Shown here: positions 16,857 through 25,297 of the stretch, piece by piece
How the letters are laid out: each line of letters opens with the position of its first letter
How positions within the stretch are numbered: position 1 is the first letter of the stretch
Assembly (NCBI RefSeq): GCF_044761985.1
Contig: NZ_JBIWDK010000004.1
Location: 248,001-312,000 of the forward strand
Direction: 5' to 3'
Origin: Peribacillus sp044761985
GTDB taxonomy: Bacteria; Bacillota; Bacilli; Bacillales; DSM-1321
Length of the DNA: 64,000 bases
Program-made: the position numbers and the translations under genes
The notes under the pieces: model-generated
What the model saw: the letters and a program-made list of their open reading frames with translations, nothing else
Database searches by the model: none
Told to the model about the DNA's origin: nothing

Positions 16857-16970
16857 TCCCTCTCTTATCTGTCAAAACATTTCTGTTTTGCAGGATTTAG
16901 CACCAATTCCTAATTGGAACGGTTGCTGGGCATCGTAGGGCCAGTCCCTCCGCCACTCTTGATAAGAGAA
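16857..16970 (-). promoter_or_regulatory. SAM-I (S-box) riboswitch
   Basis: The minus strand carries the core in order: TTCTCTTATC (P1 5'), AAGAG-GGCGGAGGGACTGGCCC, GATGCCCAGCAACC, a variable P3 region, GGTGCTAAATCCTGC, then GACAGATAAGAGA (P1 3'). This is an essentially canonical S-box. SAM binding should favour the downstream terminator, so the importer is made when SAM/methionine is low. Confidence 0.95.
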
Positions 16971-17003
16971 TATAATGTGTTACGTTTCGTTATGGTAAGT
17001 ACC

Positions 17004-17032
17004 ACTTTATAGGGATATAGTCATTAAGTCAA
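17004..17032 (-). promoter_or_regulatory. Sigma-A promoter of S-box operon
   Basis: TTGACT (17032-17027), 17-bp spacer, TAAAGT (17009-17004), about 35 bp before the aptamer. Confidence 0.6.
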
Positions 17033-17057
17033 TAGTTTTTAGAATATTTTAAATGTT

Positions 17058-19799
17058 TTATTTTCCTTGCAGTTTCGCCAGGCGTCTTTTCTCGATTTTT
17101 TCAAGGCGTTCGAATTGGCGCAGTTTCACTTCGAACAGGGTAATCGGATCACGGTAGACTTCAGGATTTTGTCTCATATGTTCCAATGTAGCCTGCTGTT
17201 CTTTGATTTCGGCTTTCGTCTGTTCGATATTTTTTTCAAGGATGGCAAATGGACTGCGGTAGAACAGGGATATGTCACGTTCCAAGGATTTTTCGAACAA
17301 TCCAAACTGAGTAAGGAATCTGTCACTGATCATATCGGCAACATCCTGGAAGTCTTCATTTTCCAAGAACTTCTTATATCGATTGTACATATTCGCTTTA
17401 TTTTGCGGAATCGCACCAAATAGCTTCCCGGCTCCCTTAAGAATCAACTGAGATGGGGTCCTTCTTAGTAATATGTTTACATTTTCTATTCGGATGCTGC
17501 TTGTCATCCGGTCCGCATCACGGCGCCAGTCATCCAAGACCCGGAAGTCCCCGGCCAGTACAATACGTTCTTCTTTGTATAGCTCATTGAAGCCTGCGCT
17601 CATCTCATCCATGAACTGTTGGCTTTGCGTGAATTCTAACTCAGATGTAGCAATCCAGTCTTGAAGCGAGCGGAAATACTGCGGCATGATTTTATCGGAT
17701 ATAAATGCCTGGATCCGATCGTTCATTTCCTGATTCAACTGTATATGCACTTGGCTAAAGTCACTATTCTCAGATAATGTTTTAGAGCAATCACGCAGTA
17801 ATTCAGGAATTCGTGTGGAAAGCTGTTTTTTCACTTCTTCTTTTAATAAGCGATAAGATCTTGTAATGTTTTCGGTTTTTTCTTTTTCCAAATCAGTCAA
17901 CTGATTCGTAGCGCCATTCAACTTCACTTCCATCTGTTCATTCCAAGAAATCGAATGCTCGCATTTCCGTTCATTCGCTGCCCGTTTTTCTAATAGATAG
18001 GATAAAGTTTTACGCGTGAAGGCAAGGAGCTTCTCCGCCCTCATTTCCTTCCAATTGCTATCTTGATAGTTTGCGTGAAGGAAGACGGCTAGATCCTGCA
18101 GTTGCTGTTTGCTGTCATAAAGCTTGGAGAAAGCAAATACCTTCGCGTTCGGGAAATAAGCATTCACCTTATCCCATGTTTCATCTTCCATCCTGACTGC
18201 CACTTGATCACTATAGATGGTATCCATTTTATTCAGCAAGAAATGAATAGGAAGTTTAGGGGCCATTTGTTGCATTTCCAATAGCAAATCACGTTCACTG
18301 CCCGTGAAAGGTGCCCGTGCATCCAGAACGAACATCACTCCATCGCTCTCCAGTAAGTAATTTTGGAAGTCAGGGTCTACGCTTTTCTCTCCATTAAATC
18401 CTGGAGTATCCAGTAGACGCAGGCGATTATTTCTCAAATAATCACTGATGAGTGTCACATCGACAATCGTTCCGCGTTGACGACGCGTTTCATCCAACTC
18501 CGTTAACTCTTCGACCATTTTACGATCTGTATCGGTAATTTCATAGATTTCCAGGTCATCGCCATCTTTAACGCTCACAAGAGATGAATGGTCTTCCGCT
18601 GCAATGCTTTCACCCGCTATCGATTGAATGAAGGATGTCTTGCCATTTCCTGCACTTCCAACAAGAAGCAGATTGAAATTGCTCATATCCTTAATTCCCT
18701 CAACCATCCATTTCAGCTTATTGCCGACTAATAGATCATTGCTCTCTGCCCATTGAATGATGGAGTGAATCAGTTTTTCGCCTGCTTCGAGACCGCCTCC
18801 CAATCTAGGGGATTTCGCTAACAGACTTTCTGCATCTTGAACAACAAGTGCGCTCACTGTATCTGGGAAAATCTCATTCCAGGAAAGGACAGATGCCGCT
18901 GCAAATAACGAAATCTCCCCTTCAGCGATTTTTAACCAATTTTCCAACAGTCTTGGTACGACAGGACTTAACTCTTTGACTAAATGCGTACCTTCTAGTA
19001 ATCCTGCATAGGCATCGCGATAATAGACGGAAAGCTCATCCCAAACATCCCCGTTGTTCAATTCGATTTCATCGATCAATTTATTGATGACCTTAAGCCA
19101 TTCAAAGTAAGAATCCGTATATTTATAGTTCTTCCAAAGGGCTACCGTCATTTTCTCAAAACGATCTTGGTCAAGATTATATAAGGATCTAAGCACGTTC
19201 GCGAAATAATCCGGAGCCGTCGATTGTGCAACGCCCTGCTGGATGTATGTTTTCAAAACATCGAACCAAGCCATTGACTCCGTACGGATACTTTCGTTGG
19301 CCGCTAAAACTATCGCGCTATTCCAATCCTTTTGCGCTTCAAAGAAGGAACGCGCAATTTCCGTGACATTTGGATAATCCGGTTGGAAATCGACTGCTTC
19401 CTTCACCACTTTGGATGCCAGATCATTTCTTGTTTCTACTATGTATAGTGAAAACAGTTGCAGAAGGACTTCCGTCTTTAATACAGGTTCGCTCGTATTA
19501 ATGGCTTTATAAATATCTTCTGCCGTCGAATACATCTCTAGCTCAAAGTAGGCATCAGCAATATTCTTCTTAGCCCATTCAGCAAGATTGCCCTCTATAT
19601 TCTCCCATTTAAATATGGCCGCCTCAAAGTCATGATGCAGGAAGTACACTTCCCCCTGGGCAAACCTGATTGTGGTTAAATCCGATCTTTCCTTTTTTTG
19701 TTCCACGAGAAACATTTCTCCCAAGGCTTGAATCGGATGCTTATTTATGTCATCAATCATCGTTTCATAGAACTTTTTGCCAATCAGCTGTTCTTCCAT
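17058..19799 (-). CDS. Large dynamin-like GTPase with helical-repeat N-terminus
   Basis: A 913-aa protein. Residues about 1-350 form TPR-like helical repeats. Then comes a dynamin-type GTPase domain with G1 GSAGNGKTS (381-389), a threonine in the G2 region (RRQRGTIVDVT), G3 DTPGFNG (from 464) and G4 NKMD (523-526). The rest is a long helical stalk with a region that could insert into membrane and a C-terminal coiled coil (LEKNIEQTKAEIKEQQATLEHM). Bacterial dynamin-like proteins remodel or protect membranes, and some act in stress or phage tolerance. The TPR-GTPase fusion here is not one I can name. GGGGGG before the ATG at 19799 sets the start. It is monocistronic, next to the S-box operon. 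Confidence 0.8.
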   Translation of the reverse strand: MEEQLIGKKFYETMIDDINKHPIQALGEMFLVEQKKERSDLTTIRFAQGEVYFLHHDFEAAIFKWENIEGNLAEWAKKNIADAYFELEMYSTAEDIYKAINTSEPVLKTEVLLQLFSLYIVETRNDLASKVVKEAVDFQPDYPNVTEIARSFFEAQKDWNSAIVLAANESIRTESMAWFDVLKTYIQQGVAQSTAPDYFANVLRSLYNLDQDRFEKMTVALWKNYKYTDSYFEWLKVINKLIDEIELNNGDVWDELSVYYRDAYAGLLEGTHLVKELSPVVPRLLENWLKIAEGEISLFAAASVLSWNEIFPDTVSALVVQDAESLLAKSPRLGGGLEAGEKLIHSIIQWAESNDLLVGNKLKWMVEGIKDMSNFNLLLVGSAGNGKTSFIQSIAGESIAAEDHSSLVSVKDGDDLEIYEITDTDRKMVEELTELDETRRQRGTIVDVTLISDYLRNNRLRLLDTPGFNGEKSVDPDFQNYLLESDGVMFVLDARAPFTGSERDLLLEMQQMAPKLPIHFLLNKMDTIYSDQVAVRMEDETWDKVNAYFPNAKVFAFSKLYDSKQQLQDLAVFLHANYQDSNWKEMRAEKLLAFTRKTLSYLLEKRAANERKCEHSISWNEQMEVKLNGATNQLTDLEKEKTENITRSYRLLKEEVKKQLSTRIPELLRDCSKTLSENSDFSQVHIQLNQEMNDRIQAFISDKIMPQYFRSLQDWIATSELEFTQSQQFMDEMSAGFNELYKEERIVLAGDFRVLDDWRRDADRMTSSIRIENVNILLRRTPSQLILKGAGKLFGAIPQNKANMYNRYKKFLENEDFQDVADMISDRFLTQFGLFEKSLERDISLFYRSPFAILEKNIEQTKAEIKEQQATLEHMRQNPEVYRDPITLFEVKLRQFERLEKIEKRRLAKLQGK

Positions 19800-20116
19800 C
19801 GTAATTCCCCCGATATATTTCATATTTTCAAGTAAAGGATCAAATCAATAGGTTCCTTTAGATAAGAAAATGATCTGTCAAAGCTCCAAATTATTATTTT
19901 AACAAAACAATATGGTAACAACATGTCATAACTCTTACAAGTTTAAAACAGAAACCGCCGGGCTTGTAATGTTTTTAACAAATCGACTCTCTCCCTTAAA
20001 ATATGCTTTTATGGATTTCACCAGGATATGAAGCAATGCGAGGGATTTCTCCTATACCATTAAATTACCAGAATCCCCGTTTACACACTACCTTAAAATG
20101 GTAAAAATAAAATAAT
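19800..20116. other. Intergenic, no gene seen
   Basis: About 320 bp, AT-rich, upstream of the dynamin-like gene. It must hold that gene's promoter, but I could not place it with confidence. No repeats or known RNA motif. Confidence 0.4.
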
Positions 20117-20155
20117 ATAAAAAAAGCAGCACCTTTGATCATGAAGGATACTGCT
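20117..20155 (-). terminator. Terminator of 58-aa basic protein gene
   Basis: On the minus strand AGCAG...CCTT pairs with AAGG...CTGCT and is followed by T6. Confidence 0.7.
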
Positions 20156-20199
20156 CTCTGATAAGCATTGAACAGTAATTGTCCTTTGACAAATTGGGA

Positions 20200-20376
20200 T
20201 TATACCCCTGTGCGCTTACGTTGATTATTGGGCTTTTTAGTTAATTGGCTTTTAAGCGGTTTTGTTTTTTTCACAACACCGGTTTCAAGTTTATCTTTAC
20301 TTGTTTCAGCTTGCTTTTGCGCCAATTTCTGCTTGACAGCATCCGCCAGGCTCAACTTTTTATTTTCAGACATCAT
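20200..20376 (-). CDS. Small basic protein, 58 aa
   Basis: A short gene reading MMSENKKLSLADAVKQKL and then a Lys/Gln-rich chain that ends NNQRKRTGV. The ribosome binding site AAAGGAG and a good terminator argue that it is real. The first ATG (20376) or the second (20373) could be used. The strong positive charge suggests nucleic acid or ribosome contact, but no family is recognised. Confidence 0.65.
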   Translation of the reverse strand: MMSENKKLSLADAVKQKLAQKQAETSKDKLETGVVKKTKPLKSQLTKKPNNQRKRTGV

Positions 20377-20531
20377 ATTGTCTCCTTTAGTGTTCTACTT
20401 CTATTATAATATAGATGAAGGTAGAAAGATAATAGGGAGTTTTTACGATTCTTTCGATTGATCATAAACCGTTTTAAACCATACCAGATTCTCTAGGACT
20501 AATATCCTGTCCTAAAGAAGACTTCATCCTA

Positions 20532-20560
20532 TTGACTTAGTATACTGAATTTGCTAAATT
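20532..20560 (+). promoter_or_regulatory. Sigma-A promoter of brnQ
   Basis: TTGACT (20532-20537), 17-bp spacer, TAAATT (20555-20560), placed to transcribe the whole T-box leader. Confidence 0.65.
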
Positions 20561-20566
20561 ATCTCT

Positions 20567-20753
20567 AGATTATAATAGCTCCTTACGATGAAACCTAGGT
20601 TTTGATGGGAATCAAAAAAACCAACATGCAAAGCTTAATAATATTGGCTCCGTATGGACCGTACGTTGACTGATTGCCGTGGCTTTTAAAAAAGCGCGGA
20701 TATGGGTGGTAAAGCGAGCACACAACTCGTCCCTCTAAGTAGGGGCGTTTTTT
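20567..20753 (+). promoter_or_regulatory. T-box leader of brnQ
   Basis: GGGTGGTAAAGCGAG (20704-20718) followed by CTCGTCCCT matches the T-box antiterminator, where the TGGT bulge would pair with a tRNA ending ACCA. The terminator alternative is CGTCCCT (20728-20734) / AGGGGCG (20741-20747) plus T7. The leader is short (about 185 nt), so Stem I is reduced. I could not assign the specifier codon. A discriminator A73 is compatible with Ile, Leu, Val or Met tRNA. Confidence 0.75.
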
Positions 20754-20835
20754 TATTTTCTTAGTAATACTTTCACATGATCCCGTTAGTCCATTCGGCG
20801 AGATTTTCACTAGAACGTAAAAAGGAGACATCATC

Positions 20836-22161
20836 ATGAAAAAAACAGACGTATTATTTATCGGGCTTATGCTTTTCTCCATGTTCTTCGGGGCGGGCAA
20901 CCTGATTTTCCCTCCATTTTTGGGAGCCTCATCAGGGACTTCCTTCTGGCCGGCCATCGCAGGATTTATCGTCACAGGCGTCGGACTCCCGATTCTAGTT
21001 CTGGTCGCCGTTTCCCTCGTCAAAGGCGGGGCAGAAACGATTGGGTCGCGTGTGCACCCAACTTTCAGCAAGATTTTCATGATCGTCATCTATTTAAGCA
21101 TCGGACCTTTCCTTGCCATACCCAGAAATGCTAACGTCGCCTATGAAATGGGATTCAAACCCTATCTTGGCGACACGATAGGCCAATCGCTCTTTTTATT
21201 CCTATTCACGATTGCATTCTTCTTGATTGTTTATGCCATATCGATGAATCCTGAAAAAATGGAGACCATCATGAGCCGTTGGAGCACGCCCACTCTATTA
21301 GGGTCTATTGTCATCCTTTGTATCGTTGGCTTTATAAAACTGGATGCACCCTTCCAGGCACCAACAGAGGCGTACGTAACAGGTGCTTTTTCAAAAGGGT
21401 TCATTGAAGGTTATAACACGATGGATGCTTTAGCCGCCCTAGCCTTCGGGATTGTCATCCTGACCTCCATCCAAAAGAGAGGGGTATCGGACCGTAAGCA
21501 GCTGACTAAGTACACCATAAAGGCTGGAATGGTCACAGCAATCTTCCTATCTCTTGTGTATACATCCTTAGGTTTCATGGGAGCACGCATGGCTGCGAAC
21601 GGTTCTTATGAAAATGGAACCGATATCCTGACCGCCGCTTCTACCCTATTACTTGGGACAGGCGGGAAAACCCTTTTGGGGATCATCTTCCTATTGGCCT
21701 GTATCGCATCCGTAGTAGGATTAACAACAGCCTGTGGACATTATTTTTCCAATCTCATTCCTAAGGCCAGCTACAAAACGGTCGTCCTGCTCATTACGCT
21801 AATCGGGTTCACTCTATCCAATCTAGGATTGAATCAAATCTTAAAAGTATCCGTACCTTTCCTAGTGATGGCCTACCCTTTAACAATTGTCCTGGTCGCT
21901 TTGACGTTCTTCAGCCGTCACTTTAAGAATCCAAAAAAAGTATACCGGAGCGCTATGATTTTCACCGGTATCTTTGCCCTGATCGATGGACTGAGCGCTT
22001 TTGATGTACCATTAGGACTCGTGGAAACATTCACCGAAGCCCTTCCGTTTTCTGAACATGGAATGGAATGGGTCCTACCAGCCTTGGTTGGCACGGTCAT
22101 TGGCATTATTCTAAGCCAAGCAAGGAAAGCATCACCCACCGAAGACATGGAAACCAAATAA
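20836..22161 (+). CDS. brnQ: Branched-chain amino acid transporter BrnQ
   Basis: A 441-aa LIVCS-family symporter with twelve membrane helices that imports Leu, Ile and Val with a cation. The N-terminus FIGLMLFSMFFGAGNLIFPP is the family signature. The helix-3 segment SIGPFLAIPRNANVAYEMGF is also conserved, although the usual RTA is RNA here. AAGGAG precedes the ATG. It is controlled by the T-box leader and has a terminator after it. T-box control agrees with an amino acid importer induced by uncharged tRNA. Confidence 0.93.
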   Translation: MKKTDVLFIGLMLFSMFFGAGNLIFPPFLGASSGTSFWPAIAGFIVTGVGLPILVLVAVSLVKGGAETIGSRVHPTFSKIFMIVIYLSIGPFLAIPRNANVAYEMGFKPYLGDTIGQSLFLFLFTIAFFLIVYAISMNPEKMETIMSRWSTPTLLGSIVILCIVGFIKLDAPFQAPTEAYVTGAFSKGFIEGYNTMDALAALAFGIVILTSIQKRGVSDRKQLTKYTIKAGMVTAIFLSLVYTSLGFMGARMAANGSYENGTDILTAASTLLLGTGGKTLLGIIFLLACIASVVGLTTACGHYFSNLIPKASYKTVVLLITLIGFTLSNLGLNQILKVSVPFLVMAYPLTIVLVALTFFSRHFKNPKKVYRSAMIFTGIFALIDGLSAFDVPLGLVETFTEALPFSEHGMEWVLPALVGTVIGIILSQARKASPTEDMETK

Positions 22162-22167
22162 GTGGAG

Positions 22168-22198
22168 CAGATGAGTCCGTTGATTCATCTGCTTTTTT
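22168..22198 (+). terminator. Terminator of brnQ
   Basis: GCAGATGA / TCATCTGC (22168-22175, 22185-22192) followed by T6. Confidence 0.85.
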
Positions 22199-22274
22199 CT
22201 CGCCTTCTATTGCTTATTTTTGGAAATTTCCACCCTATTTTTGTTATGATAAGGATAGAGGAGATGATCAATAA

Positions 22275-23207
22275 ATGTCAAAGCAAACACGTATTGGTAA
22301 AACGAATTTGTATGTGAATCAGATTGGTCTTGGTACGAATGCAATTGGTGGACATAACCTATTCCCTAACCTGAATGAAGATACAGGAAGAGATGTCCTG
22401 CGGACGGCTCTTGAAGAAGGCATCAACTTTTGGGATACAGCCTACATTTACGGGCCCGGACGCTCGGAGGAACTGATTGGCGAAGTGCTGAAGGATACCG
22501 GCAAACGCGAGGAAGTGGTACTCGCTACGAAAGGTGCCCATAAATTTGTGGATGGTAAAATGGTCATTGACAACTCTCCCGCTTTCCTTAGAGAGTCTGT
22601 AGAATTCAGTTTAAAGCGGCTCCAGACTGATTATATTGATTTATTTTACATTCATTTCCCTGATGAAGCTACACCAAAGGATGAGGCTGTCGGGGCTTTA
22701 AAAGAATTGAAAGATGCCGGAAAAATCAAGGCGATTGGCGTCTCGAATTTTTCGTTCGAGCAATTAAAAGAAGCTAATAAAGACGGCTATGTCGACGTCT
22801 TACAATCCGAATATAACCTGTTTAAGCGGGGAGCCGAGCAAGACTTGCTTCCATATACAGCTGAAAATCAAATTTCCTTTGTCCCTTATTTTCCGCTTGC
22901 ATCCGGCCTGCTTGGTGGCAAATATAATGAAGAATCGAAGTTTGACGACCTGCGAGCTAAAGATCCCCTTTTCCAAGGACAAGCCTATTCCAGCAACTTG
23001 CAAAAAGTCGAGGAGCTTCGTGAAATCGCCAACCGAAAAAACGCAGAGGTTGCGGACGTCGCCCTTGCCTGGTATTTAACACGTCATTCCATAGATGTCT
23101 TGATACCCGGGTCCAAAAAGCCTGAGCAAGTCTTGCGTAATTTAAAAGCATTGGACGTTGAATTAACCATCGATGATATTGCTGAAATCAGTGCGATTTT
23201 CGCTTAA
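22275..23207 (+). CDS. iolS: Aldo/keto reductase, IolS-like
   Basis: A 310-aa NADP-dependent oxidoreductase closely resembling B. subtilis IolS (AKR11A). It has DTAYIYGPGRSEELIGE with Asp54 and Tyr59, Lys87 (LATKGAH), His in FYIHFPDE, and the cofactor end motif PGSKKPEQVLRNLKAL. The physiological substrate of IolS is not established. In B. subtilis it lies next to the inositol operon; no iol genes are visible here. GAGGAG lies 12 bases before the ATG. Confidence 0.88.
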   Translation: MSKQTRIGKTNLYVNQIGLGTNAIGGHNLFPNLNEDTGRDVLRTALEEGINFWDTAYIYGPGRSEELIGEVLKDTGKREEVVLATKGAHKFVDGKMVIDNSPAFLRESVEFSLKRLQTDYIDLFYIHFPDEATPKDEAVGALKELKDAGKIKAIGVSNFSFEQLKEANKDGYVDVLQSEYNLFKRGAEQDLLPYTAENQISFVPYFPLASGLLGGKYNEESKFDDLRAKDPLFQGQAYSSNLQKVEELREIANRKNAEVADVALAWYLTRHSIDVLIPGSKKPEQVLRNLKALDVELTIDDIAEISAIFA

Positions 23208-23220
23208 AAGATAAGAGAGA

Positions 23221-23252
23221 AGCTGTTCAATTTCGATTGAACAGCTTTTTTC
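23221..23252 (+). terminator. Terminator of iolS
   Basis: AGCTGTTCAAT / ATTGAACAGCT (23221-23231, 23236-23246), TTCG loop, T6. Confidence 0.92.
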
Positions 23253-23408
23253 TTTATTTCATATTCATGGTCTCCCGCAATGAATGAATAGCATCCCTTC
23301 CTGGACAAGAATAATCCCTCAACGTAATCTTCACTATTTATATTGCTTCCCTTTTTCTACATTGGTATATTTATTGAATATTCAATCACTAAAGAAAGAG
23401 GCTACCCC

Positions 23409-24302
23409 ATGAAAAAATCTTATATTCTTTTATTTCTTATCTTGGCTAATTTATTCTGGGCAGGTAATTATATTTTCGGCAAATACGTCGTTGCTGAACT
23501 TTCGCCGATTCAACTCACGTTTTCACGCTGGCTAATTGCTGTTATCTTATTATTTCCTCTTGCTCATTGGATTGAAAAACCCGATTGGAAAAGTGTATGG
23601 AAAGCATGGAAAGTACTATTACTGATGGGCATGCTCGGCATCATCGGCTATAATTTTTTCCTGTATTGGGCTTTGACCTATACGACTTCCATGAATGCCG
23701 CTCTCGTTAATTCGATCACCCCTGCGGTCATCGTCCTGTTTTCCGTCTTACTATTAAAAGAGAACATTTCATTCCTACATGTGATTGGCCTTATTCTATC
23801 CTTATTCGGAGTATTATTGGTCTTAACGAATGGACATCTTCAGACCATTTTCCATCTTACCTTCAATAAAGGAGATCTGTTGATGATTCTGGCGATACTT
23901 GTCTGGACCTTCTATTCACTCATCGCCAAAAAGATAAAAAATATCCCGGCCATATCAGCCACCGCCGTATCCGTTTTACTTGGACTGATTCTGGCTGCTC
24001 CGTTCGCCTTTAGTTCGGGGCTGAACCTTGATGTAAGTACTCAAGCGATGGTAGGCATTTTATATATTGGAATCTTTCCATCCGTTGGTTCCTTCATTTT
24101 CTGGAACATTTCACTGCGTCATATTGATGCAAGCCAAGCTGGCGTTTACCTTAATCTCATTGTCGTCTTCACTGCGATTCTAAGCTTGATGTTGGGTCAA
24201 AACATCACAATAGTCCAAATTCTTGGCGGCCTTCTTGTCTTCTCCGGTGTCTACTTAACCACTAAAAAGAAGAAGGATAATAAAGCTGTGGTTTCTGCTT
24301 AA
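23409..24302 (+). CDS. EamA-family transporter
   Basis: A 297-aa protein with ten membrane helices in two EamA repeats (ANLFWAGNYIFGKYVV...; SAFVLLT-like ends). Typical family segments are SPIQLTFSRWLIA and ALTYTTSMNAALVNSITPAVIVLFSVLLLKE. Substrate unknown. The ATG at 23409 has AAAGAGG upstream; the frame is open from 23343 but without a site. A monocistronic neighbour of rluF. Confidence 0.85.
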   Translation: MKKSYILLFLILANLFWAGNYIFGKYVVAELSPIQLTFSRWLIAVILLFPLAHWIEKPDWKSVWKAWKVLLLMGMLGIIGYNFFLYWALTYTTSMNAALVNSITPAVIVLFSVLLLKENISFLHVIGLILSLFGVLLVLTNGHLQTIFHLTFNKGDLLMILAILVWTFYSLIAKKIKNIPAISATAVSVLLGLILAAPFAFSSGLNLDVSTQAMVGILYIGIFPSVGSFIFWNISLRHIDASQAGVYLNLIVVFTAILSLMLGQNITIVQILGGLLVFSGVYLTTKKKKDNKAVVSA

Positions 24303-24389
24303 GTAGACATTTTAGCTTTCCCCTTGTTTATCTAGCATGATTTACGTTATCTTTATAGAAGAAAATCTGAATGTAAAGGTGTGCTTTAG

Positions 24390-25097
24390 TTGAGAATCAA
24401 TAAATATATTAGTGAATCAGGGATTACTTCGAGACGAGGCGCCGATAAATGGATTGCTGAAGGTCGAGTGACCATAAACGGAGCTGTGGCCGAACTTGGC
24501 AGCCAAGCTGAACCGGGCGATGATGTTTGTGTCGATGGCAAACCGATAAAAGTGGAGCAGCAGTATGTATATATTGCACTGAATAAACCCACAGGCATCA
24601 CAAGCACGACTGAAAAACATATCAAAGGAAACATTGTTGATTTTGTTAATCATCCGCTACGCATTTTCCATGTTGGTCGTCTTGATAAAGACTCAAGCGG
24701 TTTGATTCTGCTTACAAATGACGGAGATATCGTAAATGAAATCCTCCGGGCAGAGAACAAGCATGAGAAAGAGTATATTGTCACTGTTGATAAGCCACTT
24801 ACTGATTCCTTCCTACAAGAGATGTCATCAGGCGTAGAAATTTTGGATACGAAAACACTTCCATGTGAAGTCAAGCCGCTTTCACGCCATACGTTCAACA
24901 TTACCTTAATGCAAGGGTTGAACCGGCAAATCCGCCGCATGTGTACGGCACTAGGTTATGAAGTCCGTGAACTGCAGCGCGTTCGCATCATGAACATCCA
25001 CTTGGACAGGTTACCCCTCGGTCAATGGCGCGACCTGACAAAAGAAGAATTAAACGAACTATTTGCAGAATTGAATTACACACCAAGAAAAAGATGA
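24390..25097 (+). CDS. rluF: 23S rRNA pseudouridine synthase RluF type
   Basis: A 235-aa protein with an N-terminal S4 RNA-binding domain (MRINKYISESGITSRRGADKWI) and an RsuA/RluB/E/F catalytic domain. The catalytic Asp lies in GRLDKDSSGLILLTNDG, and GLNRQIRRMCTALGYEV is the second family motif. In E. coli RluF makes pseudouridine 2604 of 23S rRNA; the exact target here is inferred. The start codon is TTG, with AAAGGTG upstream. Confidence 0.88.
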   Translation: MRINKYISESGITSRRGADKWIAEGRVTINGAVAELGSQAEPGDDVCVDGKPIKVEQQYVYIALNKPTGITSTTEKHIKGNIVDFVNHPLRIFHVGRLDKDSSGLILLTNDGDIVNEILRAENKHEKEYIVTVDKPLTDSFLQEMSSGVEILDTKTLPCEVKPLSRHTFNITLMQGLNRQIRRMCTALGYEVRELQRVRIMNIHLDRLPLGQWRDLTKEELNELFAELNYTPRKR

Positions 25098-25103
25098 GTG
25101 AAG

Positions 25104-25136
25104 AGGATGCCCCCAGATTTGGGAGCATCTTTTTTT
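25104..25136 (+). terminator. Terminator of rluF
   Basis: GATGC-CCCC pairs with GGG-GCATC and is followed by T7. Confidence 0.85.
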
Positions 25137-25153
25137 AGCAGCTGCATTCCTTT

Positions 25154-25243
25154 TATCGGTCAAACTGCGTAATATATCAGTCAATTTCAACATTTTATCG
25201 GTCTAGTTGAAGATATATCGGTCTAATCCAGCTTTTTTCGGTC
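25154..25243. repeat. Five degenerate units with TATCGGTC core
   Basis: TATCGGTC or close variants start at 25154, 25175, 25196, 25216 and 25236, that is, every 20-21 bp. This is the reverse complement of the GACCGATA array at 11095. It lies between two convergent genes. Confidence 0.8.
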
Positions 25244-25260
25244 AAAGTCCAATTCGACTC

Positions 25261-25288
25261 CAAAATAAAAAGCAACCATTAGGCTGCT
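25261..25288 (-). terminator. Terminator of sugar isomerase operon
   Basis: On the minus strand AGCAGCC pairs with GGTTGCT and is followed by TTTTTATTTT. Confidence 0.75.
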
Positions 25289-25297
25289 CATTATCGG

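Noticed and set aside
20595..21089. 164-aa minus-strand frame
   Set aside because: Antisense to the T-box leader and brnQ; it explains nothing that those do not.
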